Assembly: GCF_003217775.1 (NCBI RefSeq)
Contig: NZ_QJVJ01000005.1
Coordinates: forward strand, 310,001 to 374,000
Reading direction: 5' to 3'
Length of the DNA stretch: 64,000 nt
Origin: Paenibacillus flagellatus
GTDB taxonomy: Bacteria > Bacillota > Bacilli > Paenibacillales > NBRC-103111
Positions 1-7,453 of the stretch are shown here, in pieces; within the stretch, counting starts at the first letter, position 1, and each line of letters opens with the position of its first letter. The translations under genes were made by a program, and so were the position numbers. The notes beneath the pieces are model-generated. The model was given only the letters and a program-made list of their open reading frames with translations. It was not told where the DNA came from and did not search any database.

Positions 1-146
1 GCCCTTTCTCCGCTTCGATCGTCGGACGGCCGTCGAACTAGAAAGCGCCCGGCGAATTTCGACATTCTTCTCCCCCTCCCCGAACGGAATAAGTTCGAGG
101 ATTCCGGCACATACTTCCTTCAACAACGACAGGGGAGGGATCCGTG

Positions 147-302
147 ATGCCGAACGACCGGCAGCCGTCGGACTACGACGAGACCCAATCGCAAGTCGCG
201 AATACGCAACAACCCGGTATCGATTACACCGTCGACTTTATTTACGGGAGCGACCAGGATCAATATTTGGAGCGGGAAGACGAGCAATCGACGCTCTCGT
301 AG
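147..302 (+). CDS. Small acidic hypothetical protein (51 aa)
   Basis: A short open frame of 52 codons begins at an ATG preceded by the ribosome binding site AGGGGAGG at 131-138 and is followed at once by a strong rho-independent terminator, so it looks like a real monocistronic gene. The product is hydrophilic and rich in Asp, Glu and Gln, with no Cys, no signal peptide and no membrane segment. I do not recognise a family. An overlapping GTG three bases upstream is an alternative start. Nothing gene-like is seen in bases 1-146 apart from this leader. Confidence 0.5.
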   Translation: MPNDRQPSDYDETQSQVANTQQPGIDYTVDFIYGSDQDQYLEREDEQSTLS

Positions 303-318
303 TTGCGCTCTTTTCGTC

Positions 319-353
319 GGCCGAACCGGACGGGTTCGGCCTTTTCCTTTTTT
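319..353 (+). terminator. Rho-independent terminator after the 51-aa gene
   Basis: A 9-bp perfect stem (GGCCGAACC at 319-327 with GGTTCGGCC at 333-341) and a 5-base loop are followed by a T-rich run. It closes the small gene that ends at 302. Bases 354-498 hold no gene that I can support. Confidence 0.85.
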
Positions 354-498
354 CGCGACCGCTTGAATGGCGCTGCGGATGGGAAGCGAACGGGAAACGA
401 TAGCTCCATTACCTCCCTTCTTCAAGGCTGTCTTCAGATCGTCAAAATCAACAAAGGAATGTAATATCACCTTTTTTTAAAAAAATGCGGACAAAGTG

Positions 499-527
499 TT
501 GACTTCGGAAACGATCCTTGGTATTAT
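499..527 (+). promoter_or_regulatory. Sigma-A promoter of tRNA-Val
   Basis: TTGACT at 499-504 and TATTAT at 522-527 are separated by exactly 17 bases, and the tRNA-Val gene starts about 54 bases further on. This is a near-consensus vegetative promoter. It lies outside the integrated element, so the host promoter still drives the tRNA. Confidence 0.75.
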
Positions 528-580
528 AAATCTTGTCGCCGCGAGGTAAACGAAAATGAAAGACAAAAACGAATAAACAA

Positions 581-653
581 GACCTGTTAGCTCAGTTGGG
601 AGAGCACTATCTTGACAGGGTAGGGGTCAGTGGTTCGAGCCCACTACAGGTCA
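581..653 (+). tRNA. tRNA-Val (anticodon GAC)
   Basis: The cloverleaf is complete: acceptor GACCTGT paired with ACAGGTC, a D arm, an anticodon stem CTATC/GGTAG enclosing loop TTGACAG (anticodon GAC, reading GUC Val), and a T arm with GGTTCGAGC. The 3' CCA is not encoded. The 3' part from the anticodon stem onward is the crossover site of the adjacent element, so the integrated element has rebuilt the 3' end of the gene from its own attachment site. Confidence 0.95.
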
Positions 654-654
654 T
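610..654 (+). repeat. attL: 45-bp attachment-site repeat inside tRNA-Val
   Basis: Bases 610-654 are identical to 10053-10097. The repeat runs from the anticodon stem through the 3' end of tRNA-Val plus one base, the usual core of a tyrosine-integrase site in a tRNA gene. The integrase gene lies just inside this end. Confidence 0.93.
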
Positions 655-658
655 AAGC

Positions 659-690
659 AAGAGCCCTTGTATATCAAGGGCTCTTTTCCT
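659..690 (+). terminator. Terminator after tRNA-Val (element-borne)
   Basis: An 11-bp stem (AAGAGCCCTTG at 659-669 with CAAGGGCTCTT at 675-685) is followed by TTCCTTTTT. It lies inside the element, so the element supplies both the 3' end of the tRNA and a terminator. Confidence 0.8.
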
Positions 691-734
691 TTTTGGCACA
701 ACGAAGCAAGCCCAAGCGAGCCCCATTTTTCCGA

Positions 735-792
735 TTTGGTGCCGAAATGGTGCCCTTCATTCGACTAAAGCGATTTGGTGCCTTTTGGTGCC
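735..792 (+). repeat. Four TTTGGTGCC-type repeats, probable integrase arm sites (left)
   Basis: Copies of TTTGGTGCC lie at 735-743, 774-782 and 784-792, with a variant AATGGTGCC at 746-754, all in the same orientation. They overlap the 3' end of the integrase gene next to attL. The same pair (TTTGGTGCC then AATGGTGCC) occurs at 9915-9935 by attR. Paired repeats near both ends are typical of arm-type sites bound by the N-terminal domain of tyrosine integrases. The function is inferred. Confidence 0.6.
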
Positions 793-1928
793 GTGAAGAA
801 CATTTCTCCGAATGCATCCGCTGTTTCCTGCTGCATATGCGGCGTAATGTGCGAATAACGGTCCAGCATCTTCACGCTCGCCCACCCCATCCTCTCCGCA
901 ATACGCTTATTGTTTTCGCGCATCTTCAAAAGCATTACAACGTGGGAATGTCGAAGGTCATGGAAGCGAATTTTCTTTACGCCGGCCTTCTCGATCAACC
1001 TATAGAACGATCGATTAAGATTACGAGGCGATACAGGCGTCCCGTGAGCTGTGCAAATCACGAGGTCGTGGTCCTCGTATATGTCGCGATGGTGCATTTT
1101 TTCTAGCTTCATTCTCCGCTGAAGCTTTTCAAGTTCCACGGCCGTCACCCTGTCAATCCCGATTGAACGGATTCCAGATGCCGTTTTTGCCCCGTGCTCG
1201 AGACTCTTTCCATCATGGCTCAAAATTTGTCGGACTGAAATGGTCCGGCTTTTCAAATCGACATCCTGCCACCGCAAGCCGAGCAATTCCCCCTGTCTCA
1301 TGCCCGTTGTTACGGCCAGAAGGAAAGCGGTATAATACCGATCCTCCCGAGCTGCCGCCAAAAATTGGTGGGCCTCCTCGTCGGTCCAGAACAACATTTC
1401 CCCCATCTCTGCTTTCGGCCGATCCACAACAGCAGCGGGATTCTTGATAATCATGTCCCACCCCGCCGCCTTCTTTAACGACTCGTTGATGATCGTGTGA
1501 ACCTTCTGGATGTTCTCCCCGGATAGACTCCCGTTCTCGCGCAGATAGTTGTATAGGTTTTGAATGTGCCGCGGCGTGATTTCGGACAAAGCCAGCTCCC
1601 CAAGCCCTACTTCCTTGCCCTGCTCGTTTTTTCGCATCGGGAGAATGTGATTATTAACGAGTGCCCTGTAGGTATTGAGCGTGCGCCCCTTGACGCTGGC
1701 TTTCTTGTCCTCCAACCAATCGTGCATGAAATCCTTATAAAGCGTCTTCGAAGCCTGCAAGTCGAGCCCCCGTTCCAGCTCTTTCAAAAGATCGCGTTGC
1801 GCCGCTTCTGCATCCTTCTTCGTCTTGAAACCACGCCGTTTGATCCGCTTCCGGTTTCCGTTCTCGTTCACCTCAATCGTGAAGTACCACGGGTTTGTTT
1901 TTAGGTTCTTGTCCTTGGTTACAGCCAT
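765..1928 (-). CDS. int: Tyrosine site-specific integrase (387 aa)
   Basis: This enzyme should catalyse integration and excision of the element at tRNA-Val. Residues 1-55 form a basic arm-binding domain, about 60-160 a SAM-like core-binding domain, and 175-375 the catalytic domain. The catalytic set is visible: Arg211 in TTGMRQGELLGL, Lys248 in the beta hairpin, His323 and Arg326 in HDLRH, and Tyr358 in DRYSH. The second conserved His is replaced by Trp349, as in many Gram-positive phage integrases. The start is the ATG at 1928, with GGAGGA just upstream; a longer frame to 2072 lacks such a site. The stop overlaps the presumed arm-site repeats beside attL. Confidence 0.95.
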   Translation of the reverse strand: MAVTKDKNLKTNPWYFTIEVNENGNRKRIKRRGFKTKKDAEAAQRDLLKELERGLDLQASKTLYKDFMHDWLEDKKASVKGRTLNTYRALVNNHILPMRKNEQGKEVGLGELALSEITPRHIQNLYNYLRENGSLSGENIQKVHTIINESLKKAAGWDMIIKNPAAVVDRPKAEMGEMLFWTDEEAHQFLAAAREDRYYTAFLLAVTTGMRQGELLGLRWQDVDLKSRTISVRQILSHDGKSLEHGAKTASGIRSIGIDRVTAVELEKLQRRMKLEKMHHRDIYEDHDLVICTAHGTPVSPRNLNRSFYRLIEKAGVKKIRFHDLRHSHVVMLLKMRENNKRIAERMGWASVKMLDRYSHITPHMQQETADAFGEMFFTAPKGTKSL

Positions 1929-2183
1929 TCGAAATCCTCCTTCGATGCCTTGGGAAATACTCCGGGAAATAATGAAAAATGAACAGACAACTAACAAAGT
2001 AATTAACATAGTTTCCAACAAAGCGACGACATGCCGAGAATCCAGTCGTATCAAGGGATTTCGGCGTTTCACCTGTTCGGTCTAACAAAGGGTCTAACAG
2101 TCTTTCTACTCGAAAACTAACAACTAACAAGAATTAAGAAATAAAGAATATATAAAAACATATAGTCATCCATCGATCATCGA

Positions 2184-2633
2184 TTATTTATTTCTCTCCG
2201 GGAATAAAACGGCCAGCATGTCCAAGATGCGGCGACGATCGTCGCTTGTTAGAGCGTGCCCGTTATACGTTAAGTCCTCTCGATGAATAAGTATCTTGGT
2301 GATCTCCCTTTCCATTAATCTCCGATCGTTATCAATCAACTTTCGGGAATATGCATCATGCAGTTCCTTGTCATACCCTTCCTCATCTTCTTCTGCTAAA
2401 TAATCAGCAAAGGTGAAATGTCCAGCTTCAACCATTAATTCAGCATGTGACACCCCTAGCGGTTCAGCCAGTTTCTTCAATATCTCCGGGGACGGCACCC
2501 CCTTTACTTTGCCATTCTCAATTTGTGACAAGTAGGGGTGCGAAACACCCGATAATTGAGCGATTTTTGAAAGCGTAAGCCCTTTCTTTTCACGCAGGCT
2601 CCTTAGATACGAACCAAATTCATCGATATTCAA
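2184..2633 (-). CDS. XRE-family CI-like repressor (149 aa, TTG start)
   Basis: Residues 5-65 form a lambda-repressor-like helix-turn-helix (LREKKGLTLSKIAQLSGVSH and onward to LSQIENGK). The rest is an acidic helical region of unknown role. There is no S24 peptidase domain and no ImmA-like partner next door, so induction would not work by LexA-style self-cleavage. The start codon is TTG, chosen because GGAGGA lies 9 bases upstream and the only nearby ATG opens a frame that stops at once. It is divergent from the excisionase-like gene across the operator region at 2658-2756, the usual lysogeny-switch layout. It is the likely repressor of the element. Confidence 0.8.
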   Translation of the reverse strand: MNIDEFGSYLRSLREKKGLTLSKIAQLSGVSHPYLSQIENGKVKGVPSPEILKKLAEPLGVSHAELMVEAGHFTFADYLAEEDEEGYDKELHDAYSRKLIDNDRRLMEREITKILIHREDLTYNGHALTSDDRRRILDMLAVLFPERNK

Positions 2634-2657
2634 GTTAATTCATCCTCCTTTAACCAT

Positions 2658-2756
2658 ATAATACCCCATTGTTGGTGAATCAACAACAAAAATGTTGACA
2701 GAGAAACAGAGATGTATTATATTTGATACATCAACAGAATGTTGATACATCAACAA
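2658..2756. promoter_or_regulatory. Divergent lysogeny-switch promoters and repressor operators
   Basis: Rightward: TTGACA at 2695-2700 and TATATT at 2718-2723, spacing 17. Leftward: TTGTTG (complement of 2681-2686) and TATTAT (complement of 2658-2663), spacing 17. Operators: a direct repeat TGATACATCAACA at 2724-2736 and 2743-2755, which also forms the inverted pair ATCAACA-GAA-TGTTGAT, and a dyad TTGTTG-N6-CAACAA at 2669-2686 that overlaps the leftward -35. The shared half-site is TGTTG/CAACA. This arrangement suits a repressor that blocks the rightward promoter and adjusts its own. The binding itself is inferred. Confidence 0.7.
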
Positions 2757-2774
2757 TCGGAGGTGAAGGAACAA

Positions 2775-2960
2775 ATGGAACGTATGAGCGTGAAAGAAGC
2801 TGCTCCTTATATCGGTGCGAGTGAATACAAGCTGCGCGAGATGGTCCGGCAAAAAGAAATTCCCTCGTATCGCATCGGTAGCCGCATCCTTTTCCGCAAA
2901 ACAACGCTCGACGATTGGATCGCACAACAGGAACGGGAGAACTGCAAGGCGGCAAGGTAA
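2775..2960 (+). CDS. Excisionase-like helix-turn-helix protein (61 aa)
   Basis: A small MerR/Xis-type winged helix protein (HTH_17): SVKEAAPYIGASEYKLREM forms the helix-turn-helix and the RIGSRILFRKTTLDDWI segment the wing. It is the first gene after the rightward promoter and so the most likely directionality factor or early activator. The start at 2775 follows GGAGGTGA at 2759-2766. A second protein of this type lies at 9717-9902 near the other end of the element. Confidence 0.7.
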   Translation: MERMSVKEAAPYIGASEYKLREMVRQKEIPSYRIGSRILFRKTTLDDWIAQQERENCKAAR

Positions 2961-3028
2961 TGTTTCCTCGTGACAATCCCATTATCATGTTGAGATCGTC
3001 ACGAAAATCGGTATGGAGGTGAAATCCG

Positions 3029-3325
3029 TTGCAGTATTCGGCAGAAGAAAAGGAAACGACCTGCGTCTATGATTACATCGACGATCAATGGACGGTTTAC
3101 AGCTGCGTACCCCGGCACATAACCAAGCTACGAAAGATTGCTGAACCTTGTTGGGAAGAAAAAAATGGCGACCGCGTCACCGCCGCCAAATGGAAATTAC
3201 GGGGCAACCAAGTGCGTTTTGCTGTCGAGATCGTTTCGAAAATGACTCCCGAACAAAGGGAAGCGTCAAGGTCGAGGATGCTACAACGACATGAAAAACG
3301 CAAAGAGATCGTTACGAAAAAGTGA
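3029..3325 (+). CDS. Hypothetical element protein (98 aa, TTG start)
   Basis: The TTG start at 3029 follows a strong GGAGGTGAAA. The product contains a YDYIDDQWTVYSCVPRHITK segment, a mixed beta region, then a basic helical tail (about residues 70-98). No family is recognised. It sits in the early rightward transcript between the excisionase-like gene and the ArpU-like regulator, and its stop is 9 bases before the next start. Confidence 0.6.
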   Translation: MQYSAEEKETTCVYDYIDDQWTVYSCVPRHITKLRKIAEPCWEEKNGDRVTAAKWKLRGNQVRFAVEIVSKMTPEQREASRSRMLQRHEKRKEIVTKK

Positions 3326-3334
3326 GGAAAACCC

Positions 3335-3715
3335 ATGGACAAACCTACTCGCCGCATGATCGAAGAAATGCTTATCCGATCCCGCTTCTACAAATCGTTA
3401 GTTGAAGATGAACCCGAAGTCGTCATGGGATACACAGACCCGGAGCAGGGCAAGCGATACGCCGAAACAACCGAGCAGCGCAGACAGTTTATTCTTCGCA
3501 TCGAAAGGGCCGTGTCGAAACTAGCGTCTATCGAAAAAGAGTTGATCGAACGCCGCTATTTACAGGTCGATTCGGATTATTTGAACGACCACCATGTTTA
3601 TAATGCGATGCAGATCAGCCACGTGCCATATCGGAAAATCCGTGCCCGAGCATTTGAAAAGCTGGCGGAAGCATTGGGGATTACGAGGAGGGAAATGGAA
3701 GATGTCGCAGAGTAA
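3335..3715 (+). CDS. ArpU-like late transcription regulator (126 aa)
   Basis: The layout matches the ArpU/RinA-type regulators that turn on packaging and structural genes in Gram-positive phages. It has a helical N-terminal part, then a sigma-region-4-like section (KELIERRYLQ, then HHVYNAMQISHVPYRKIRAR, then FEKLAEALGI). Its position just before the structural genes fits. The start at 3335 has only a weak GTGAGG site and may depend on coupling with the gene ending at 3325. The assignment is by pattern, not by search. Confidence 0.6.
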   Translation: MDKPTRRMIEEMLIRSRFYKSLVEDEPEVVMGYTDPEQGKRYAETTEQRRQFILRIERAVSKLASIEKELIERRYLQVDSDYLNDHHVYNAMQISHVPYRKIRARAFEKLAEALGITRREMEDVAE

Positions 3716-3911
3716 GCGGGCCGTTTGGCTTGCCGCTAGCAGCGATAAGGGCGATCGCCTCTTACAGATCGCCCTAGAACATACGCGCCTTGCCCGCAGG
3801 ATCAGCGAAATTCGGAAAATGGGACTCCGAGCGGCATCCGCTCTCTATGACCGTATCGACGAGCTGCGCCGCGAGCGGGACGAGATCATTGCACAATTTG
3901 AAGGGAGGTGA
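3702..3911 (+). CDS. Small coiled-coil protein (69 aa)
   Basis: The start at 3702 lies inside the end of the ArpU-like gene (14-bp overlap), with GAGGAGGG upstream, so translation is probably coupled. Residues 25-66 form a charged helix (ARRISEIRKMGLRAASALYD, then RIDELRRERDEIIAQFEGR). The family is unknown. Together with the coiled-coil protein at 4261-4524 it occupies the place where phages often carry small packaging or head accessory genes. Confidence 0.5.
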   Translation: MSQSKRAVWLAASSDKGDRLLQIALEHTRLARRISEIRKMGLRAASALYDRIDELRRERDEIIAQFEGR

Positions 3912-3916
3912 ACACG

Positions 3917-4258
3917 GTGCAACCGGTAAAACTTTTGCCCCGCAATCAATACGGACGGGTCCAAAACGCCCTCCTCGTGGATGAAACCCATGTCGTCGTA
4001 TCCGATCGATTTTGGGTCGATTTGGTCGAGGTAGAGCGCGTCGGCCCGGACGAATACAGGGCCGCTTACGACTACGCTTATATCACAATAGCCAAGGGCG
4101 GTCGCACGGTTTCGGCGCTGGAGAAGATCGTAAGGAAACTCCGGGGCATGTCGGGGTACGAACTCATAACGAAGCATTATGATGCACGCCAACAAATCTT
4201 TCTCGTCAACAAGGAAGTAGAGAACTGCGGGAGGTATAAGCCAACTGGGGAGGAATGA
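3917..4258 (+). CDS. Hypothetical element protein (113 aa, GTG start)
   Basis: The GTG at 3917 is preferred to the one at 3908 because the latter lies within the ribosome binding site GGGAGGTG. The protein is mixed alpha/beta with a central segment VVVSDRFWVDLVEVERVGPD and no signal, membrane segment or Cys cluster. I do not recognise it. It starts 5 bases after the preceding stop and ends just before the next gene, so the three are co-transcribed. Confidence 0.5.
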   Translation: MQPVKLLPRNQYGRVQNALLVDETHVVVSDRFWVDLVEVERVGPDEYRAAYDYAYITIAKGGRTVSALEKIVRKLRGMSGYELITKHYDARQQIFLVNKEVENCGRYKPTGEE

Positions 4259-4260
4259 CG

Positions 4261-4524
4261 ATGGCGTTAAACACTGTCGATATGGAACGTATGTGCATTG
4301 AAATCCACGAATGGAATGAGGAATGCCGACTCCTCCAGATGCGAATAATCGAGGCACGCGCAGAACTGGAGGCGCTCGAAGCCGATCTGGTTGAAGTCAC
4401 CCGGAGCAGAAACGAAGTAATCGCACGAGCGCGTGCGTGCGGTCTGTTTGAAGAAGTGCGGCGGATCAAAGAAAAAACCGTTCCCACTATTGGCAGTAGC
4501 GAGAACGGCAAACGTTTGAAATGA
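4261..4524 (+). CDS. Coiled-coil hypothetical protein (87 aa)
   Basis: The start at 4261 has GGGGAGG at the right distance (7 bases); the ATG at 4255 is too close. Residues 8-75 are predicted to be one long helix with heptad spacing (LLQMRIIEARAELEALEADL). The family is unknown. It is the last gene before the structured non-coding segment at 4576-4663. It could be a scaffold-like or adaptor protein, but nothing in the sequence proves this. Confidence 0.45.
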   Translation: MALNTVDMERMCIEIHEWNEECRLLQMRIIEARAELEALEADLVEVTRSRNEVIARARACGLFEEVRRIKEKTVPTIGSSENGKRLK

Positions 4525-4575
4525 CTCGAAACATTCACATTATAGCACAAGCAGCAGCGTATCGCAAAGGGAAAC

Positions 4576-4663
4576 ATGCGCGAGGCCCCCCCTATCCCGG
4601 AACAGGGTGCCCCGGCCGAGGACCGGTGAGGGGACTTTCAGAGAACACACGGGCCTCGCGTAT
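4576..4663 (+). other. G+C-rich structured segment upstream of the portal gene
   Basis: This non-coding stretch folds on paper into a closed branched structure: an outer 13-bp helix (4576-4588 with 4651-4663, one G-U), an inner CCCCT/AGGGG helix (4589-4593 with 4629-4633), and two small hairpins inside (around CCC-GGAACA-GGG and CCGG-CCGAGGA-CCGG). It sits where terminase genes or a cos/pac site would be in an HK97-like phage. It could be a packaging site, a regulatory RNA or a deletion scar. Bases 4525-4706 hold no other gene. Confidence 0.5.
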
Positions 4664-4706
4664 AGACCGGGGGGGTAAAAATTCGACTTGAAGGGGAGGT
4701 GAAAAG

Positions 4707-5930
4707 GTGCAAAAACGATCTTTGTATCAAATTATGTTTGGCAATCGCCCGAAAGTGAACGACACCGACAAAAATTATTTCCGCGTTCTCAATGGCTTCG
4801 TACCGACATTCACGCCCTTTTCAGGGAATGCCTACGATAGCGATGTCGTCCGCTCAACTGTTGACGCAATCGCACGGAACGCCGCGAAATTCAAGCCGAA
4901 GCACGTCCGGCGAGTGAACGGCGAGATCGTAAAGACGGAGTCAAATTTGGAAAAGCTTCTCCAAGTCCGTCCTAACCCGTTCATGAATTCATTCGCCTTT
5001 CTGTACAAGGTTGTCACGCTGCTCATGATGACGAACAATGCGTTCGTGTACATCGATTGGGATGACGAAACAGGGGACGTCCGCGGCCTGTACCCAATTG
5101 ATTTTTCAACGGTCGACTTCTTGGAGGCTCGAAACCAGCCGGGGGAAGTGTACGCCAGATTCCGATTCCGGGGCGGTCAAGCGGTGACGTTGCCATACGA
5201 GGACTTGATTCATTTGCGGCGTTTTTTCTACAAGGACGATATGTTCGGGGAAACATCCGAAAAAGCCCTTACGCCTACGCTGGAGCTTATCAACACGACC
5301 GACCAAGGCATAGCGAACGCGGTCAAATCTTCCGCTTTCCTCCGGGGGTTGCTCAAATTCACGACCATGCTTAAGCCGGAGGATTTGAAAAAGCAGAGGG
5401 ATGATTTTGTTAAGGACTACCTCGACGTAAGCAACAACGGCGGCGTAGCGGCGACGGATTCCAAAACCGAATATCAGGAATTGAAAAATGATCCGAAGAT
5501 GATCGACGACAAGCAAATGGCCGCGATCAAGGACAAGGTGTACAAGTATTTCAGCGTCAACGAGAAGATCATTGCCTCGAACTATTCCGAAGACGAATGG
5601 AACGCATTCTATGAGTCCGTTCTCGAACCGCTGGCAATTCAAATGAGCCTTGAATTTACGGCAAAGATTTTCACGAACCGCGAGCGGAGTAACGGTAACG
5701 AGATCATTTTCGAGGCCAACCGCCTGCAATATGCGTCGAACGGAACCAAGATCAAGCTTATCGAAACATTGGTCGACCGCGGATTGCTTAACAAAAACGA
5801 AGGACGCGAAATCTTCAACCTTGGCCCGATTCCGGGCGGCGATAAGTATATCGTATCGCTGAATTTCGTGCAGGCTGACAAGGCCAACAAATACCAATTG
5901 GGTGAAGACGAAAACGAAGGAGGCAATTAA
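4707..5930 (+). CDS. HK97-family phage portal protein (407 aa)
   Basis: The portal forms the dodecameric ring at one capsid vertex through which DNA enters and leaves. The whole product matches the HK97/SPP1-like portal family in length and pattern, from the N-terminal FVPTFTPFSGNAYDSDVVRS, through VDAIARNAAKFKP and the LLQVRPNPFMNSFAFLYKV region, to the clip/crown region near the C-terminus. The start is GTG at 4707 after GGGGAGGTG. It is full length and undisrupted. The capsid gene follows after 5 bases, with no protease gene between them, which is unusual for this family. Confidence 0.9.
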   Translation: MQKRSLYQIMFGNRPKVNDTDKNYFRVLNGFVPTFTPFSGNAYDSDVVRSTVDAIARNAAKFKPKHVRRVNGEIVKTESNLEKLLQVRPNPFMNSFAFLYKVVTLLMMTNNAFVYIDWDDETGDVRGLYPIDFSTVDFLEARNQPGEVYARFRFRGGQAVTLPYEDLIHLRRFFYKDDMFGETSEKALTPTLELINTTDQGIANAVKSSAFLRGLLKFTTMLKPEDLKKQRDDFVKDYLDVSNNGGVAATDSKTEYQELKNDPKMIDDKQMAAIKDKVYKYFSVNEKIIASNYSEDEWNAFYESVLEPLAIQMSLEFTAKIFTNRERSNGNEIIFEANRLQYASNGTKIKLIETLVDRGLLNKNEGREIFNLGPIPGGDKYIVSLNFVQADKANKYQLGEDENEGGN

Positions 5931-5935
5931 ACCAT

Positions 5936-7153
5936 ATGAACAGACTGAAAGAAATCGAAGCACGTATGAAGGAAATTCGCGCCCTGCTGGAAGGCAGCGA
6001 GCCCATCGATTTGGATGCATTAGAGAAAGAGGTGCGCGATTTGGGCGCTGAAAAGGAACAAATCGAAAAGCGCAAAGAGATCGTGGACGGAATCAACAAC
6101 GGGAACGTCGAAACTAGGGCTATCCACCCCGGAACGTCTAGCTTTGAAACGGCAATAACTAGCACCGGTGACGAAGTGAGAATCTACCGGAGAAATCACC
6201 GTTTGTCCGACTTCCATCCGAACAAAGAGGAATTGAGCCTCGGCCGCTATCTCCGCGGGGCCATTACCGGGGATTGGAAGAACGCCGATAAGGAACAGAT
6301 GGAATTCCGTGCTTTGTCCACGGCCACGTCTAGCGTCATGATACCGGAAGTCCTTTCCGCGCAGGTGATCGATTTGGCGAGGAATAAGAGCATCTTGTTT
6401 CAATCCAATGTGCCAATGGTCGAAATGACCTCTAACAACCTGACTATTTCAAAGGTGAAGACCGATCCGACGTTCGGCTTTAAGGCCGAAGGTGCTGCAA
6501 CTACTGAAAGTGTTATGGAATTCGAAGGTGTAACACTGAAATCGAAAACCGCATACGGCTTGATTTCCGTTACGCTGGAAGCTCTTAAGAGTAGCGGGAA
6601 CCTCGAATCTGTTGTAACAAATGCAATCGCCGAAAGTATGGCTCGGACGATTGATCTCAAATGCTTGTACGGTCAAACGGCCAACAACGAGCCGAAGGGA
6701 ATTTTGACATACTCCGAAATCGGCGAACAAGCTGAAACGGCGGCCTTGGCGAACTATAGCCCGTTCGTTAAAGCTATTGGTAAAGTACGCAAGGCCAACG
6801 GAGAACCGACAGCGTGGGCGCTTAATGCGACAACGGACGAAATGTTGAACCTACTCCTTAACACGCAAGGCGACCCGATGACAATTCCGCCGGTGGTATC
6901 CAATCTTCAAAGGCTAATCTCAAATCAATTGCCGAGCGATGGCGGAACGGGCACGAACGAAAGCACCTCTTTGATTTATGACCCTAGCGCTCTGCTGATT
7001 GGACTCCAATCGCCGCTCATGGTGGAGATTTCGAGAGAAGCAGGCGACGCATGGCAAAAGGGAATTGTGTATTTGCGGGTTTACGCCATGCTCGACATCG
7101 CGGTTCTTCGCCCGGAGCGAATCTGTAAAATCACTGGTTTGAAGCAAGCCTAA
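5936..7153 (+). CDS. HK97-fold major capsid protein with N-terminal delta domain (405 aa)
   Basis: Residues 1-60 form a coiled coil like the HK97 delta (scaffolding) domain, and about 110-405 the HK97-fold shell domain (SVMIPEVLSAQVIDLARNKS, then VPMVEMTSNNLTISKV). In HK97 relatives a phage protease removes the delta domain, but no protease gene is present here. Maturation would need a helper protease, or the shell would keep the delta domain. GGAGG lies 12 bases before the ATG. The gene is intact and is followed by a terminator at 7157. Confidence 0.92.
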   Translation: MNRLKEIEARMKEIRALLEGSEPIDLDALEKEVRDLGAEKEQIEKRKEIVDGINNGNVETRAIHPGTSSFETAITSTGDEVRIYRRNHRLSDFHPNKEELSLGRYLRGAITGDWKNADKEQMEFRALSTATSSVMIPEVLSAQVIDLARNKSILFQSNVPMVEMTSNNLTISKVKTDPTFGFKAEGAATTESVMEFEGVTLKSKTAYGLISVTLEALKSSGNLESVVTNAIAESMARTIDLKCLYGQTANNEPKGILTYSEIGEQAETAALANYSPFVKAIGKVRKANGEPTAWALNATTDEMLNLLLNTQGDPMTIPPVVSNLQRLISNQLPSDGGTGTNESTSLIYDPSALLIGLQSPLMVEISREAGDAWQKGIVYLRVYAMLDIAVLRPERICKITGLKQA

Positions 7154-7156
7154 TTT

Positions 7157-7182
7157 AAGGGGGGCCAAAGTGCCCCCTTTTT
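7157..7182 (+). terminator. Terminator after the capsid gene
   Basis: A stem of about 9 bp (7157-7165 with 7172-7180, core GGGGGC/GCCCCC, one G-U) and a 6-base loop are followed by TTTTT. It may separate or attenuate expression of the tape-measure cluster from that of portal and capsid. Confidence 0.7.
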
Positions 7183-7204
7183 CCATAAGGGGACGGTGAG
7201 AACG

Positions 7205-7453
7205 ATGATTTGCGCGAATTGCGGCAAGCAGAGCGCCGGCATATTGAAGGCGGTACGTATCACGGACAAACGGGACAATCGGAAAACCGATATTCCCATG
7301 CGTTATAAGGGCTCGCCTAGGCCGATATGCGCCGGGAAGTGTTGGGAAGTCGTTCGGGAAAACGCGATGATTTGGAGCGTTCCAAAGCGTTACCGGAAAT
7401 ATGCCTTGATAGAACCAGTGTTCGAAAGCAGAGGTGAACAGAATGCCAAGTGA
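7205..7453 (+). CDS. Small Cys4 zinc-ribbon-like protein (82 aa)
   Basis: Two Cys pairs (CANC near the N-terminus and CAGKC about 40 residues on) suggest one zinc site. The rest is basic. The ATG at 7205 follows GGTGAG; a GTG at 7196 is an alternative start. Its end overlaps the start of the tape-measure gene by 11 bases. It is the only gene between capsid and tape measure, where a complete phage would carry connectors, tail terminator and tail tube. The family is not recognised. Confidence 0.5.
   Translation: MICANCGKQSAGILKAVRITDKRDNRKTDIPMRYKGSPRPICAGKCWEVVRENAMIWSVPKRYRKYALIEPVFESRGEQNAK

Noticed and set aside
3845-6020. Long minus-strand frames opposite the portal and neighbouring element genes
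   Set aside because: The plus-strand frames have consecutive ribosome binding sites, short overlaps and recognisable phage families. The opposite frames do not.
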